Source: Progne subis subis
Lineage: Eukaryota > Chordata > Aves > Passeriformes > Hirundinidae
DNA length: 64,000 nucleotides
Assembly (NCBI GenBank): GCA_022316685.1
Contig: JAKJHU010000037.1
Location: 1,599,792 to 1,663,791, forward strand
Direction: 5' to 3'
Shown: piece by piece, positions 40,201-55,200 of the stretch
Position numbering within the stretch: the stretch's first letter is position 1
Layout: each line of letters opens with the position of its first letter
The notes under the pieces: generated by a model
Databases searched by the model: none
Told to the model about the DNA's origin: nothing
What the model saw: only the letters and a program-made list of their open reading frames with translations
Translations under genes and position numbers: made by a program

Positions 40201-43200
40201 GACGCCATTATTTTAGAAAACTTCAAACAGATACTAATAAAGCATCTGCTTGATGGCTTGTTAGGGTTTGGATTTAATTATTATTATTCTGGAGTATTTT
40301 TCTAGGTTTAGGTCAAAACCTTCTTAGGTTAGGTTAAGACAATGACTTTTAGTTCTCACATGCAGCTATTCTTTCAAAGCATTACATTCATACCAGAAAC
40401 TTTCTTCCCACTGCTTCTATGTAAATTAAGAGGTTTGCTGAGGCTTAAGACTTCTGCTGTGAGCTCTAGTTGTTTTCCCTTGATAATCCAATCCTCTGTT
40501 CAGAGCTAAACCAGGGTTTGATATAAATATACAGTCCCTAATATCCAGCAAAATTCAGAATTCAGTTTGTATAAGCAAGCAGGCCAACATCATGCAATTC
40601 CTTTTACTGTTAATGTGTGCATCCTTGGTGTCAAAGAACCATTACTGGGAAAGCTACTTAAATTAAAGGAAATACCTGCTTAGAAGTTAACTCTCTTTTT
40701 TTCTCTTGAAGTATTTTTTCCCTGAAGCAGTTGTTCTTTTGAAAGGGCAACATGCGTTATTAGAAAGTTGTAGTCTTTTCAACTGTGTTGGATTTTCAGT
40801 GTTAAGTGGTCTTCTGCTCTCCCGTTCTTGCCTACTTGGCTGTTTTGGAAATAATTCTGCATCACCACTTTTTCAATTGTGTCAAGACTTCCATGATATG
40901 CTCAGTTTACAATGTGTAGACTATGTGGCACTACTAGTTTCATGTGGAGGAAACATCCCTCATAGTATTTTTAAGTGCGCCATAAATTCTTGAGTGCTAG
41001 TCAGATTTATCAGAGTATTCATGTCTTGCCCTCTTCCCCCACATCCTGGTTTGGAGTCTAAACTCTTCTCTTTTGATGAACTATACTGGTGGTATAGTTC
41101 AGTTTTGTAGGTGTATCCATCTTTCTCTGGAAAGTTCTTGATAAGTTTCTGTACTCAAAGCAGAGAAATACAGAGGAATTGCTTTTTCAGCCTATTAAGA
41201 CTTTTTTTATTACTGGTATGTAGCAAATACAACACTCAAGCAGAAAAAAGACAGTTACATTTTTTCCACTGCAGTACGATGAAAAGCTGGTGTTCTCTGT
41301 TTCTACCTTGCCCTCCCCTCCATTTCAGAAAATTATTCTTGTCAGCTATTCTTTTCACCTAATTTTTCTGTTTTATGAATAATGCTTTATGATGAAGGTA
41401 TTAAAATTAGCAACAGTTTACATAACATGCTCTGTATCTTGGAGATCTTCCTTCTTTGAAATCTGAATTGAATAGAGCCAAGAATAAATGCATAATTTAA
41501 AATGTCTGAAAAGTAAGTTCTAGATCATGAGTTAGGCTGAAAATAGCAGTTGTCAGAAATTAGAAAGCTTTCTCATAACCCATTCACCTGCAAGAGAGAT
41601 TCCTTTTTCCAGTCTCACAAGCAGTTAATATTTTAGATACTGTGTAATGTTTGTGCCTTTTTTTGTGTGTGTGTTTAGGATTTGAAGGATGAGAAGAAAA
41701 AGGCTAGAATGGCAGCATCTAGGGCTGTTCTTGAGAAGTGCACTATGATGCTCCTGACTGCTTCAAAGGTGAGTGAGTTTGTGCACCCATACACAACTTG
41801 GCTAAATCACAAAGCATGGCATCTGCCAGGAGAGCTGTGTCCTCTCTCAGCCCCACTTTAGATATCATGCTAAAGAAGAGTAAAAGTGTAAAGGATGAGG
41901 AAAGAAAATCTTTATATTCTGAGTTGGTGTGAATTTGACTTCAGTTTAACAGAAAGAATTCACCATATTCTAAACACACTCTTTAGACTTACCTTAGCAG
42001 GAGGCATTCATTTCAATATACTGCATGTGTACTCTGTCATAATAGTTACTCTGCTTTCTTTAAAAAGACTTGTCTGAGGCATCCAGACTGTGAATCTGCT
42101 CGTATTAACAAAGATGGAGTTTTTCATCGGATGAGACTAGCTTTGGAACAGGTAATCGAAATTGTAACTGACTCTAGACCAAATGGAGAAAGTGAAATGG
42201 CCCCCATCAGCATATATTCTGGCATCAAAGAATTCAAGGTAAGAGTAGAAATAATATTGTTTTCTACAGGCAGTAAAGTACCTCTTAACTAGGGTATGAG
42301 GGGAAAAAATGTGGGTTTAGATTTCAGATCATGGAGCTGCATCTCTTCAGCAGCGTTGACTTAAACAACTGTCCCAAAATGTTAAAGAATCTGTCAAGAG
42401 TTGACTATAATTTAATGGTTATTGCCAGAATACATCTCCCCCTTCTGAATCAGTATGCATTCAGAACTCTAATATTTTGTTGAGGTGATGCATTGACATT
42501 GAATAAACTGAAGTATCAGGATCTGATGAGACCTTCATTAAAACAGTTGTCTGAGAATTCTTGCTTTGTAAGTGTTAGTGTTTTTAAAACTGCACACAAA
42601 AAGTATTCATACAAACATTTAAAAGAGCAAACTGTCATTCAAAAGAAATGTTCTGAATTGAAATTGTATCCTGTAGCTCAGTGGACTTTTTTCCTTCATA
42701 CAGGCTTTTCTAAATTTCATACTCCATTAAGAACTGTTAATGAACAACCGTGGCTTACTACTTTTGAGCCTGTCCCTTTGATTCAGTTTATTTGTTTATC
42801 TATTTCCTCTCTTTAAATTTCAAGTGAAATTCTTTGAGAATGACTCAAAGTATTCAGTTTGCTACATACGTATTTTTAGAAAACTACTCAAAATGGATTA
42901 CATGGATGTGGAAGGATCAAACAAAATTGGAACACATATTTAATTTCTGAAACTTACTGAACTTAAAAACTTTCTATTGACAGCAGTAGAACAATGATGT
43001 ATTTGCTGTTATTCCTGATAAGGGGCTAGTAAACTGATGATTGTATTATCACTTTTAAAAAACATCCCAAAGCCCAAACTGCAGGTCTGGACACAAGTAA
43101 GTTGTTGGATTACTTTGAAAATAAGGGAATAATTTTAAAAAGCACTAAGGAGAAAATAAAATGTAAAATGATGAATCTGCTTTCCTGCAATTGTGTCACA

Positions 43201-46200
43201 ACTAAATCACATAAATTCTCAAGAAAATGATGTGCTTCTTTTTCAGATTAAGGTGGAAGGTCTCCGTGAGAATCTTTATTTTCTCTCAAAAGAGAACCTT
43301 TCAACAATGCTGGAAGTTATCCTGGAACATACAGAAGACTTCACAGACTCTGCCTATACCAGTCACGAGCACAGAGAACACATTTTGGAGCTGTCTAAAC
43401 AGGCTAAAATGGAACTAGAGCAGCTGGTTTCAGTGTGGATGCAAGCTGTAAGAGCTTTTTAGCAAAGTAAATCTTTTCACCTCTACTTTGAAAAGAAATT
43501 TTGAATGCAGTCTTTCTTCTGGTCTAGGAAGAGAGAACTGAAGTATATTTGTCACAGTGGGAGCTGATCAAGGAAGCCACAGTTTGTTCTGTGCTTCTGC
43601 AGCTTCCATATGTTCCGTCTTCCCCCTACCCCAGTGGTATTGCTTCATTGATTCTTTGATGGCTAAATTAGGCTACTGATGGTAGTAGACTACTTTTAAT
43701 GAAAATGTGTGTGGAAACAAGGCAGTGAACAGAAGTATCATTGCACAGTCTTAAACAGTGAAGTCTTCTGGTGGAGTAGTTCAGAGATTTCAATTGTCTT
43801 GATCCCATAGCAGAGTTTTCTTTCTTTTTTTCAATGGAATATTGGAAACAGTAAAACTGTTGGACAATGAAACATTGTAAAAATTGACCTTTTTTTAATA
43901 TTCTGGAGAGAGAAGAGAAACAAACAGGCTATTTTTGTTTGTCCTTTTTTGCATGATTTAAATGATGGTAGCTTTTACAGAAGCATGTTAAGCCTGCCTC
44001 TATCATTTATCTTACTTGTTCCTTGAAAATGATAGAGGATACATGCAAAAGGGGAAGTGAAAGATGAGATGGAAAATGGTTTCTGGCTTTGATGGTGACT
44101 TGCTTTCAGTCTTGCTCCTGGGGATATGTATAGCACAAAGTCTTATCAACACTCTGAAATACGGCAGATGTGTCCTGGTATAGGATATTTACTTAACTGA
44201 GTATATTTCTTAAGAGAAAACATTTTTGTTCCTTTTCTCCTCTTTGAATCAGGTACTGCAGTCACATGTTTTTACTGCAGTAGTGTTTGAAGGGCATATA
44301 AATCTTACTGATAATACAGAATATTGTTATGACAAACAAGACACATGTAGAATATTAATTGCATAGACACGCTTTAACTATAGGAGCTAAAGCTGTGTTT
44401 AGCTTGGTGTTGGTGGCTACCCCTGGTAGGCAGCTGTGCAAACATTGCTCAGCAATGACTGACACCATGTTGTCAGCACTGCTTTTATCACATATCCAAA
44501 GTAGCAGCATGCCACGTTTATAAAGAAAATGAATTCTATCCCAGCCAAAACCAGGATACTTGGTTATTTCTAAGCTATATTACTGGTGGAAAGTAATAAC
44601 CTCTAAATAATTTATAGGCTACATTTCAAGAGATAGAAACGAGAGCCTAGTACAAGATTATGCATATATATGATCTGTGAAAATACTTGGGCATGCACAT
44701 GTGAGCTTATGCATTAAGTATTTTCATTAATAAATAACCCAGCCTAGTTGTGACTAAAGACACAGTAGAAAAAAAAAAAGTAACAGCTCACTGAGGTGGA
44801 TTTTTGGTTTCAGCTCAACAGCTTCATTGCAAAGTGAATGTTCTGAAGAATCATTTTATAATTCAATATAGAATATTTGGTATAAAATTTTAGGTACCGC
44901 TTTATTTTAAAAGGGTGTTTGTATTAAAAAAATACCTTAAATGCTTGTTTTACTTTAGGATGATCAGGTAGAAGATTTCTGGCAGATGTCAAGGAAACCT
45001 TTTTCCAGAAAAAAGCTCAATGAGGTTTAAGAATAAATTCCTGTTGAACGCAAGCAATCAGATTGCATCACTATTGGTTTTAGATTGAATTTGTTGATAA
45101 ATGTTTCTATTAAAGAATTTTTCAAGTAGAATATACACAGGCTGCACAAGTGAAAGTATTTAATCGTAATTCTTGAGCTAATGACATGATGTGAAGGTGG
45201 GGTTTGCTGAGTTTTTTGTGTAATGTCTTGTTGGTTTCTTTCTTTTGTTTGTAGCAAAACCAAAAGACAAAGGATCTCATGGAAGACTTGGAAGTAGCCA
45301 TTTTAAAAATGTGCCAATGCATGAATGATCTTAAAAGAGAGGTAAGTGCAGCTTAAGCAAGATAAAGCAAAAAGCTTGAATTTCTTATTTTTTGTATGTG
45401 AGGCTGTAAAATGGGATCTTGTACCCAAGAAGACAGTCTTGTTTATAGACAAGAGTAACCAAATCAGAATTACATCATGGAGCTAGCTACATCATCTTTG
45501 TCCTTACTGATTAGAAATCTGTTGGCTGCATAGACTCATTGCTAACCCACAAAAAATAAGTGTTTGGAAGGAAGTAAGTACTATGTATGTAATCATTATT
45601 TTAAATGTAAAGGCAGACTTGCCTTGGGGATGCATATATCACTGTTTGTAAATACATTTTCTTCTGGTGTGCACCTAAATTAATGAACTGTATTTGCAGT
45701 TTATTTGTATTTAACCTGTCCTCTTGATTTCCTTAGCAGAAATATGTTATGACAGTGCCTTATACTCAGGACTTTTTTTCTCAGCAGTTGGCAGCTGTTT
45801 ATTTGTCTGTGGTAAATCATTATTCTTTTCCTAAGTGCAAGTATGCTGAGGTCAGCTTGCATACACACATGGAATAGCTGCCTCATTTGCTACATGGGAT
45901 GAACTGCACTTGCCGCTCAGGGTCTTCACTCTTCCTATTAAGAACAGCATTGCTGCCTTGTCTGTTCCACAGAACTGAAGCAAATACAGGATCTGGCTTC
46001 TGGCAGCTTCCTAAATATTTGCACATCATTCTGCTATCTTTTCAACTGCTTCAAATTGCTGTTCTTTTAAACAGAAGGAGAAATGAAGATTAAGAACAGT
46101 GAGAGTTTCAACACAGAGCAGTGCAAGGATGTTAGAAGAGTGTGGTGAACTTGCTTAAGCTGAGCTGTCAGCTGCTGTAACTGGAAAACCTCAACTGCTG

Positions 46201-49200
46201 AGAAAATCATGCTCCCCTTTTTTACCATAGGCAAAATGAGAAATTTTGTCCTCTGACTATAGTACCTGCAGCTGTCCTAAAGATTTGAACAGTGCTTTCC
46301 ATGTGTTTCAGTTCAGTTGCACTTCTGCTGTTAGGCAGAGCATTGGACTCCAGAAAGTGGAGGATACCTAATTTTTGCACTTTGATTATGTGCTGGTTTG
46401 TAATTTGGTCACCATTATGGAGGAAATGGGTAGCAGAGCTTTTCCAAAGTGGCATTCACTTTGGAATGTGAGCACTTCACAGTGCTTTAATGATGAGTTT
46501 ATCCTTTTTGAGTAATGTTGTTCCCAGGTGCTGAATGAGGTGGAAGAGTTCCCACTCAAATTAGGACGTGATTATTTAATTGCATAGATCATCAAGCCAC
46601 AAGTGGCTGGAATATGTTTTGTGAAAGAAAGGATTCATGCTCTTAGAAAGAAATTCAGAGAATGGTGTTGCTTTTGTAATTCTCTGTGTAGTGATTGGAT
46701 TGATTCCAGAGTGGCCATGCTTCTGTACATGGCTGAAGGCTCTCCTGTCAGTATGACTTGGGATGCTGCAGTGTTATCAGTCAGCAACCAGGATTTCTAC
46801 TGGTTAAATTCAAATACTGTGACTCTAATTAAAATGGTTTTGGTAGCCTGAGTGGTTGAGAGCAAAAGACAGCCTTGTAAAGTAGTTATCACCCATCTCT
46901 GTCTTTTTATAGAAGAAACAGAAGTTATATTCCTTTCTTGAGATGATTTTACTGCTAATGATCAGAGACAGCATTAAGTAGAAGTATATTTCTATTTTGG
47001 ATCAGGATGAGAAGAATCTCTAATGAAATGGTTATCTCTACATAGTCTACATATAAATGAGATTTGCCAGTTTCTACTCCACCATTACAAGCCTTTCAGA
47101 TATCCTTTCTCCAGAGATGACTTAATTTCTGGGATTAGTGATTTGTGCTAATTTTTAATGCCATGTGAGCAAGGTTATATAAATAGTTTATAACAGGTTG
47201 TCATAGCTGGTTTTTCCCACTCGAAAAAACAATTGCAGCAGTTTTCAAGGCAATAATTCAGTTGTCTTGCCTTTTGTGAAATTAAAAAACAAATCCAGAA
47301 GAACTTAATTATGGATGCACAGGAAGTACTGCCAGAGAAAAAGCTGTAAAAATGGAGTCCAGTGAATTAAAAACCCCAATATACCATTCCAGTAAACACT
47401 CTTCTTTACGGAGTGAGTTCCAAGCTCATTGCATTCATTAGAGCTGGAAGAATACTTCCTCTTGAACACCAAGTTTGTTCTGTAGTGTCTAGCAAAGTAA
47501 GTGCAGTATTACAAGACTTAAAATAGTCACATGAGCATACCCTGCTGTTTCTGAGGGGGTTGCTGTTTTGGTTTTATCAATGTTCCTAAGATGGGGCTGA
47601 TTGCAGGGTGCAGGTAACCTAGTGGCTGGTTACTAGAATTAGCAGCAGCTGTCACTGATGGCTGTTGTCAACCAGAATCCTTCACAGCAGTTTCTGAGTG
47701 TGTGTCTGGATTTAGGGATGTGTTTAAATGAGAAGCTTTTCGTTGCTTGTTGGAAGTGTAGGGAGATTGTTTGAGGCTTCTCAAACAAGGTGCTTTATAC
47801 ATTCCTAAGGCTGTGTCACAAGCTAAATATATTCAAGCTTTTCTTTGTGTTACTGATAATTCTAATTTCTAATATATTATAAATTCAGTTTTGTGGGGGT
47901 TCAGTCTGATTCACACAGTTCAATGTGTGTTCTTTAAGAGAAGTGGAATGGCCATTGTGCATGCTGAACTTGATGACCCACAGATTGATGCACCTGGTTT
48001 TTCCCCAACTGTAACATAATCAGAAAGCAGCAGTGTGATAACTTCATGGCCTCATTCCACCCAGCTGGTCTTTTGTTTCTCCCCATATTTGGTTGTGGAG
48101 TTGATTTTTCTTGTTTGTGGGGGGAGTTTTTTGGTTTTTTACTGTGGCCTTTTTTCTATTCTAGTGGACTTTATCTCTGTTCTTTGAATAGTAATTGAAG
48201 AAATAAAAACTCAGAATTATCTTACAATATACAGCAAGCTGTATATGAGCTTTCATGGCAGTAAATTTTTTTCTTCTTAAAAAAATTAGTCTGTCTCTTA
48301 CTCTTGTTTGACTTGGTACTGGATAGACCTTTTATTTTCATTCCATGGTTTATCTCTTCTTTTAATGCCACTCAAGGTCCACAGTGCAGCAACATCTCTG
48401 GCAGCAGATCTTCTGAAATACCATATGGATCATATGGTTCTCAAAGCATTAAAAATCACAGGAGTAGAAGGAAATCTTGAAGCTGTAGCAGAGTATACTT
48501 GCAAACTATCAGAGCAGAAAGAACAGCTTGTTGAGGTAAGTGCACAGATGCTTTCATTGTATAGGACACTTGGAAAATGAGTGGCTGTATTTGCATCAAT
48601 CTGTTCTTTAGGAAGGCTTTGGTCTGTGTTTTTGTAACTTTATTTTATTTTCCTAGCATGTTGTTGAATTTTGTATTGTTCTTGTCAGGATCTGCCCCAG
48701 AGATGTCACTGTGGCGTGCAAGTGTTCTAGAAGGGATTTACATTTGTGCCCAATTCTCCTCACGGATCTAGACTCAATCTGTTTGTAGACATTTGGCCTA
48801 AAATATCAATTAAAAAAATAAGTTTCTAGATCCAAGAGGAAATGATAACCCATTTCTTTCAAGCAGCAGGCATCCAGCAATAGCTGAATCCAGGTACACA
48901 AGAATGCTGGAGCAACATGGTTCAGTTTCTGGACACAGTGAGTTTGATTTTTTTGAAGATCAGTCAAAAGGGCCACTGAAAATCTTCCTCCTTTGTGAAA
49001 AAGCAGTGTGTGGAGGAGATGTTAGCCACGTGTACCTTGTTGCTCATTCTCTCACAGACAGGCAGAGGTTCCTATGCCAGCAGGAGACATACAAATATAA
49101 ATCACTTTGATCTGAAATATGGTGATGCCAGAAGCTGTACTTGCATGGTATCTAATACTCATTTCTAAAAAATTATGATATATGGGGCTGGAACATTCCT

Positions 49201-52200
49201 CCCAGAACTATGAATATGCAGAAGCAGGACCCCTGAACTTCCAGGATTGGCAAAACAATGCTTTGAATTCTTAATTTCAGCACTAATGCCCCCTGGATCT
49301 GTGGTGATTTAGTGTTCCAGGTAGACAGTATTTTTTTTTTCCTGGCATAACCACGAGGTTAAATAGTGCTTCTGTGTGAGACCTTACAGCATGTCTGATG
49401 ACAGACAGTGCAGTAAGTTTCATACATGCTGTCTCTGTCTTACAAATTCCTTTTGATCTAAAAACTTCTGTGCTCCTTCTCGACCCAAGGTTCACTCTTA
49501 ATCTTCCTAAAAAAAACCCAAAAAAAAAAAAAACCAGTATTACTCCCCTAAACTAATTTGATGCTGATTTGCTCAAAGATAATTCAGTCCCCTGGATCAT
49601 GAAAGCAAAAATTTTCCACATGGTTGCTAATTGCTGAATAAGCCTGTTCTGCTAAAATTATTTATGCTACAGTTTTTCCAGGTTCTGTATGTGTGTGTTT
49701 ATGTTCAGTTTTATTCAGTCATAAATATGTGAGATCGTTTTTGTTTCACTTTAATTTAGTTATTAAGACTTCCCCTTTTTCTCAGTGGTTTTCCACATCT
49801 TTCAAGTCAGGATTTAGCCTCATTTTTATTTTAATTCTCCCTGAGAAGCACCCAGCTGTACAGTCCCCAGTAAATTTTTGAAAGGGCAGCCAATAACTTT
49901 GTGTTTGTGTATATTTTCGTATGTGCACCTTTTCTCAGTACTAATAAATGCACATTTTTTACAATTATTTTTGTATTTTTTCAAATAATTCAGATGTGTC
50001 GCTTATTGAGACATGTGTCTGGAACTGAGCCCCTTGAGATTACTTGCATACATGCAGAAGATACCTTTCAGGTCACTGGCCCACAGGTATGTTCAGCTTT
50101 TAACTGGCCTCTTCTACTACACATAAATCAAAAATTACTTGTGTGATTTTTTAGGCAACCTATTGCTTACTTGTTCAAAGCATTCATTTCTAAGAAGGAA
50201 TTTTGCTCTAATGCTGGGTGGTAGCTAAAAGAATGCACGAGAAAGATCAAGCCTGCAAATGTCAGATGAATACAGAGATGCAATAGGAGCAGTTTAATTC
50301 TGTGTTTTGCCTGTGGAGGCATTTGTGAATTCATGTGGAACAGTGTGTACTAGGACTTGCAATAGCAAACACTTTGTTCTTTGTCCAGATAATTTCTGCT
50401 GCAGAAACCCTGGCATTACACCCATCTAGCAAAATTGCAAAAGAAAATCTTGAGGTGTTCTGCGAGGCCTGGGAGTCTCAACTGAGTGACATGTCTTTGT
50501 TGTTAAGAGAAATCAATGACGTGTTTGAAGGAAGAAGAGGTAAGAATGCTGTGCAGAAATAGAAAAATGTAACTTCAAATCTAAGAATTTTAAGTGTGTT
50601 TTAGGAAATTCAGTTTTCTTAAAAGTGGAGTGCAGTAAATAGTTCCACATCCCATGGGATCTAGGTAGCAATACACAAATATTTGGTTTGTATAGATGTC
50701 AAATCAGGCTGCTTATTGGTTTTTCAAATAAAAGCAGCGAAATATTTAAAGGCCTGATTTATGTAAGATTAGCCATGTTTAATTTTCTGCACTGGGATTA
50801 GTTCTAGCAAAATCAAATGGAACTATTCAAAGGACACAAAAGAAGCTGTTAGACACAGCTCTTTGCCAGCAGTGTCCAAATACAAGGGGTGTAGGACTTT
50901 CCCCCACCTTTTGTTTTATCTAGGACATATCATCAATTCATGATGATAGGCAAGCTACAACTTGAATTGTGATAAGGTTAATTAATGTCCTGTATTTATG
51001 GAAATTACATATATATGTACATATTCTATACTGTCAGTTGCCTTGTATTCACTTCATAATGTAGTGAATGTAGTTATTTGATTTTTAAACTGCTGTCCTT
51101 TCTCCTGGATGGAATTTCTGACGACTCTGCACAATCTTGGGATATTTTCTCTGGTTGGTAAGTTTATTGGTATTTGTACAACATGTAGAAGAAAAGCTTG
51201 CAGTCTTAAGGAAAAAAAAAAAAAAATCTGTGTCTACTTTTAGCATAATTTACGTTTAAAATGGAAAGCATTTTGGTTTTAATTTTTATACCACATAATT
51301 TTCTTTCAGATTATGTCTTTAGTGCAGCCTGTCATACTTCTTAGAGATATGTGTTTGTTTCAGTCTTTAAGGTATAATTGCATACAGATAGAATGTAATA
51401 TATAATAATACTGAATGTCTTGTATTTTTAAGAAAATCGCTCAGGTTCAAAAGCTTAGATTTAGCTAAATACGGGCACTTAATTTTTTGTATCCAAAATA
51501 CAGAAAAAGTAAATCCTTATTCAGGTTAGATGACACTTTATCAATGATACATTACTTTGTCTTGCTATTGAGACCTCTTTCATTTTCAGACTTTATTTTG
51601 TAGTTTAACTTTCTGTTCTTGATTTTTTTGTGTAAGCAGTTCTTTACTGCCAGTATTTTGAGCAGAGAAGCAACCAATCATGGGATGTAATATCTTAAAT
51701 TGTTGCTGCTGGTTGGTGAATGAGTGTGTGCCTGAGCCTCAAGACTTGTAAAAAGAAAACGTAGGTTGAAATTCTGAGTGGGTTTACAAGAATTGTGTGC
51801 ACTGCAGGTTATTGGCAGTCTGAGACTTTTGAGAAAAACGTGATTGTTATCCCAGCTATTCTTCTGCCTGGGTCTGGAATACCACATAAATACATGCAGC
51901 AATCAGTTCGTGCTCCTTTTCACTTTCAGCAGATCTTTGTTTGTTTGTTTTGGGAGCCAGGGTCACGCTCTCTTTACTTAAAGAGAATATTTTATAAAAT
52001 GAAACTTAAATTGTGGTATTATGCTATTATTAATGTGTTAGAATAAATTCAGGATCTTTAGGGCTGATGATGCAGTATCTGATTTTTTTCATATTCATAC
52101 AATGGTCTAGCAAGGTTGAATGATAACCTTTTTATCTATTTATATCTATCTGTGTGGGTGCATACATATAGAAATTACTGTATTTAAAAATAATAGGATG

Positions 52201-55200
52201 AGACTCATGCAGCCACAGCAAAGCTTATCCTTGGCTCTCCAAACAAATTGTTCTTGATGTCAGATGCCCAGCCTCTTCTGTGGTTAATAAATTTCTCTTG
52301 GGGCTACTGATGGCAGATACCACATTTTCCATAAGAGGTATTTTCCACTTTCTTTGAAGCATTATTTCACAAGGGCCTCCCAATGTCCTTGCTTGAAGGA
52401 GGGAAAGGAGAATGGGTAGGTGTTGCTGAGCAGGTTGGAGGCCATTGTGAGTGATGCAGTGAGGACTTCTCTTGTTTGGCATAACCACACAAGTATGTTC
52501 TTGTTAGTGTCTTTCATTTCCTCAGTCTTTCTTTCATCATAAAATGTTCAGATACCACCATTGGTAAGATACTGACCATAGCTTGTGTTCTCTCTGTGGG
52601 CTTGGGTGCATTAGATCTTGTATTGCCAAAACACTGTTAAGAAATCTCCATTTTCCTCGTCACATGGCCCAGCCTAGTAAGAGACTTTCATCTGAATGTG
52701 AACTGTTTCATAGTAGCCACCAATCATATCCTTAGAAGTAATTTGGTCTCTTATATGCACCTGTCTTCTACAAAGTTTTCCTCTGTATTGTGGGTTCTTC
52801 TGGTTTTGTCTACTTGTTTCCTCTAGTTGGACTTAAGAGTGTCTCTTTTCATTAAAAAGAAAAAAGGAGGGGAAAAATCTCACTCAAAACACCCCACCTT
52901 TTTTCTACCAGAAAATAACCCTGAAGTTACTTTGCCACTTCCAACATTTCCCTTCTCTGAGAAAACACAACTGGTGATCCAGTAAATAAATGAAACTAAC
53001 ATATTTACTTGCTCAGAAATTATAGGAGTGGTATTCACAAAACTTTTGCCTCCAAACACAGTGGAGTTTCACAATATTTGATAAGACTTTATTCTTCTCG
53101 TAATTCATGACACTTGTCTTAATGTTGAGGTTGGTAGAAGTGTCTTTATTTTACATTTACTAAAATGTATCAAGTGCTTTATTCCTAGTAAAATTGTGAC
53201 TGTATGTAACAAGAGATAGAATTACAGTAAGAGGTATATTTTTTTTTCTCCTCAGTTTAAAAACTTGTATTTTTGTACTACCAATTTAAATGTTTGGCTT
53301 TGTTAGAGAGTTCAGAATACAGCTTAAGATGCAAAAGTTGAATGGTGACTAAATGTGCTGGACACATCAAATAAAAGAAGCATTTTTCTGATTACACTAG
53401 ATTCACATTGTTTATACTCGTTTCTTTATTTTTACAAGCGATTGCATAGCTCCTTACCCAGTGTTTTTTTCATAGCATAAAATGAGGTATTTCTCATGCT
53501 GAGGTTCCAAATGCACATGGGAGGAGCTGGATTTAGCTTGAAAGTGAAGCAATATTTTACTCAACTTTAATGAAGCTGTACCAGAACATGCCCAAATTAA
53601 AAAGGGCTTCTCTAGGGGAGCAGGATTCACAGGTGCGGTGAAGTGGGGGAGGTTGGTGAGTACACCACAGCCCAGTAACCCTCATTTGTATTTTGGAAAT
53701 ATTCCTGTGCTTTGCAGAACTGTGCAGCAAGGTAGAGTTGTCCTTCTTTTGCTCAATGCTAAACCACTTTTTAATCCAGCAGTGAGGAAGCCCCTTCTCC
53801 ACACATTGTTGGCTGGGATGAGGAAGGTGGACAGGCTTCTTGAGAGGGTGGCTCCTGCCAGGCATGGGATTGTTTGGTTCATTTCTATTTGATGCTTAAC
53901 TCTGAGGCTCTTGCACTTTGAGATGAACCACCTGACAAAAGTACTTTTCATCAATCCAAGCTGCTGGATGTCAGCCAGTCCCTTTTCTCTAATGTTTTCA
54001 TTTGAACATGGTGGAGAAGAATGTAAATAAATAATCTTCTGACTTGCACTCTTGTAACTTGGGTCAGAAGTGAAAGAATGGTTTCTGAAGATAACATACT
54101 TTTCTGCCCTCCTCTTCTGTTTTGTGCGCTTGATTTGAGAGGAGTTGAATGACCATGAGGTTTTTGAAAGGCTGTAGTGTGATGACTAGGTGATACAGAT
54201 CAGAATTTCAGAATTAGGAAGATCAAATTCTAGAAAGAAGAGTGAAGCAGGCACGCTGCCATACTCTCAGAGAAGAAGTGACATCAAAATTGGGAATTAA
54301 AAGTTGAAATGGAGATATTATGGAGGGAAGAACAGGATTGGAACTAGTAGAAAGCAGAAAATAGGAAGACAGAGAATGAAATAATGAAAATTAAATTTAA
54401 GTTAAAAAAAAGGAAAAACATGTTTAAGAAAACACATTATGAAAAACAAAGGCAGAGTCAAATAAAAAGAAGACCATTATGTGGTAAAAAAAGCCTCTTG
54501 ATTTAAGAGCAAAGATCTGATAGACAAATTAAGGAAATTAAATACCTAAAAAAATGTACATGTATATTCTGTTAATGGAATAAAGTATTTTCTGATTAAG
54601 TAGGATTATCTCTTGACCTGAGTTGATCTGCTCTTTTGAAAGGTCTGGTATCTGTGTGTCCAGTAAAGTGGGGTTTTTGTGTCAGTATTTTGTGGTCTTT
54701 AGGGATTTTTAAAATGTTCCAAGAAATAGTTAGATCTTTCTTCTTTTTGAATATGGTGAGTGACTAAATCTTGCTAAGCCAAATAATGGGAATTACTAGA
54801 AGAGCAAAGGCAATTTTTATTTTCTTGTTTGCCACCACTTTTAATTTGGTTTCTGTAATTCTGAATGCCTGCCTTGTTTGTGCAAGTACTGTGCCATTGC
54901 AGTGAGAATTTTTATTCCATTTGTTGGGTTGAAGCTTTTTTTGTTTGAACTCCTTAACAAGGCACAAAAAGTTTTTACGTAGCTCCAAGCAGATTTTTTT
55001 ATGCTGCAGCATTTAAAATTGGAAGTTAACTTTTGTTCTTGGCATGTCTTAGCTGCTTTCTTACATGCCCTTTAGCTGATGTTTTGATGTATAGGATGTT
55101 GTAAATGACTTCTCATAATTTGTATCAGTCTTTAGGGGAAAATCTTGCTTGGATACATGTTTGGGCAATTAATATCCAAATAACTCTGCATTCTGGAAAA

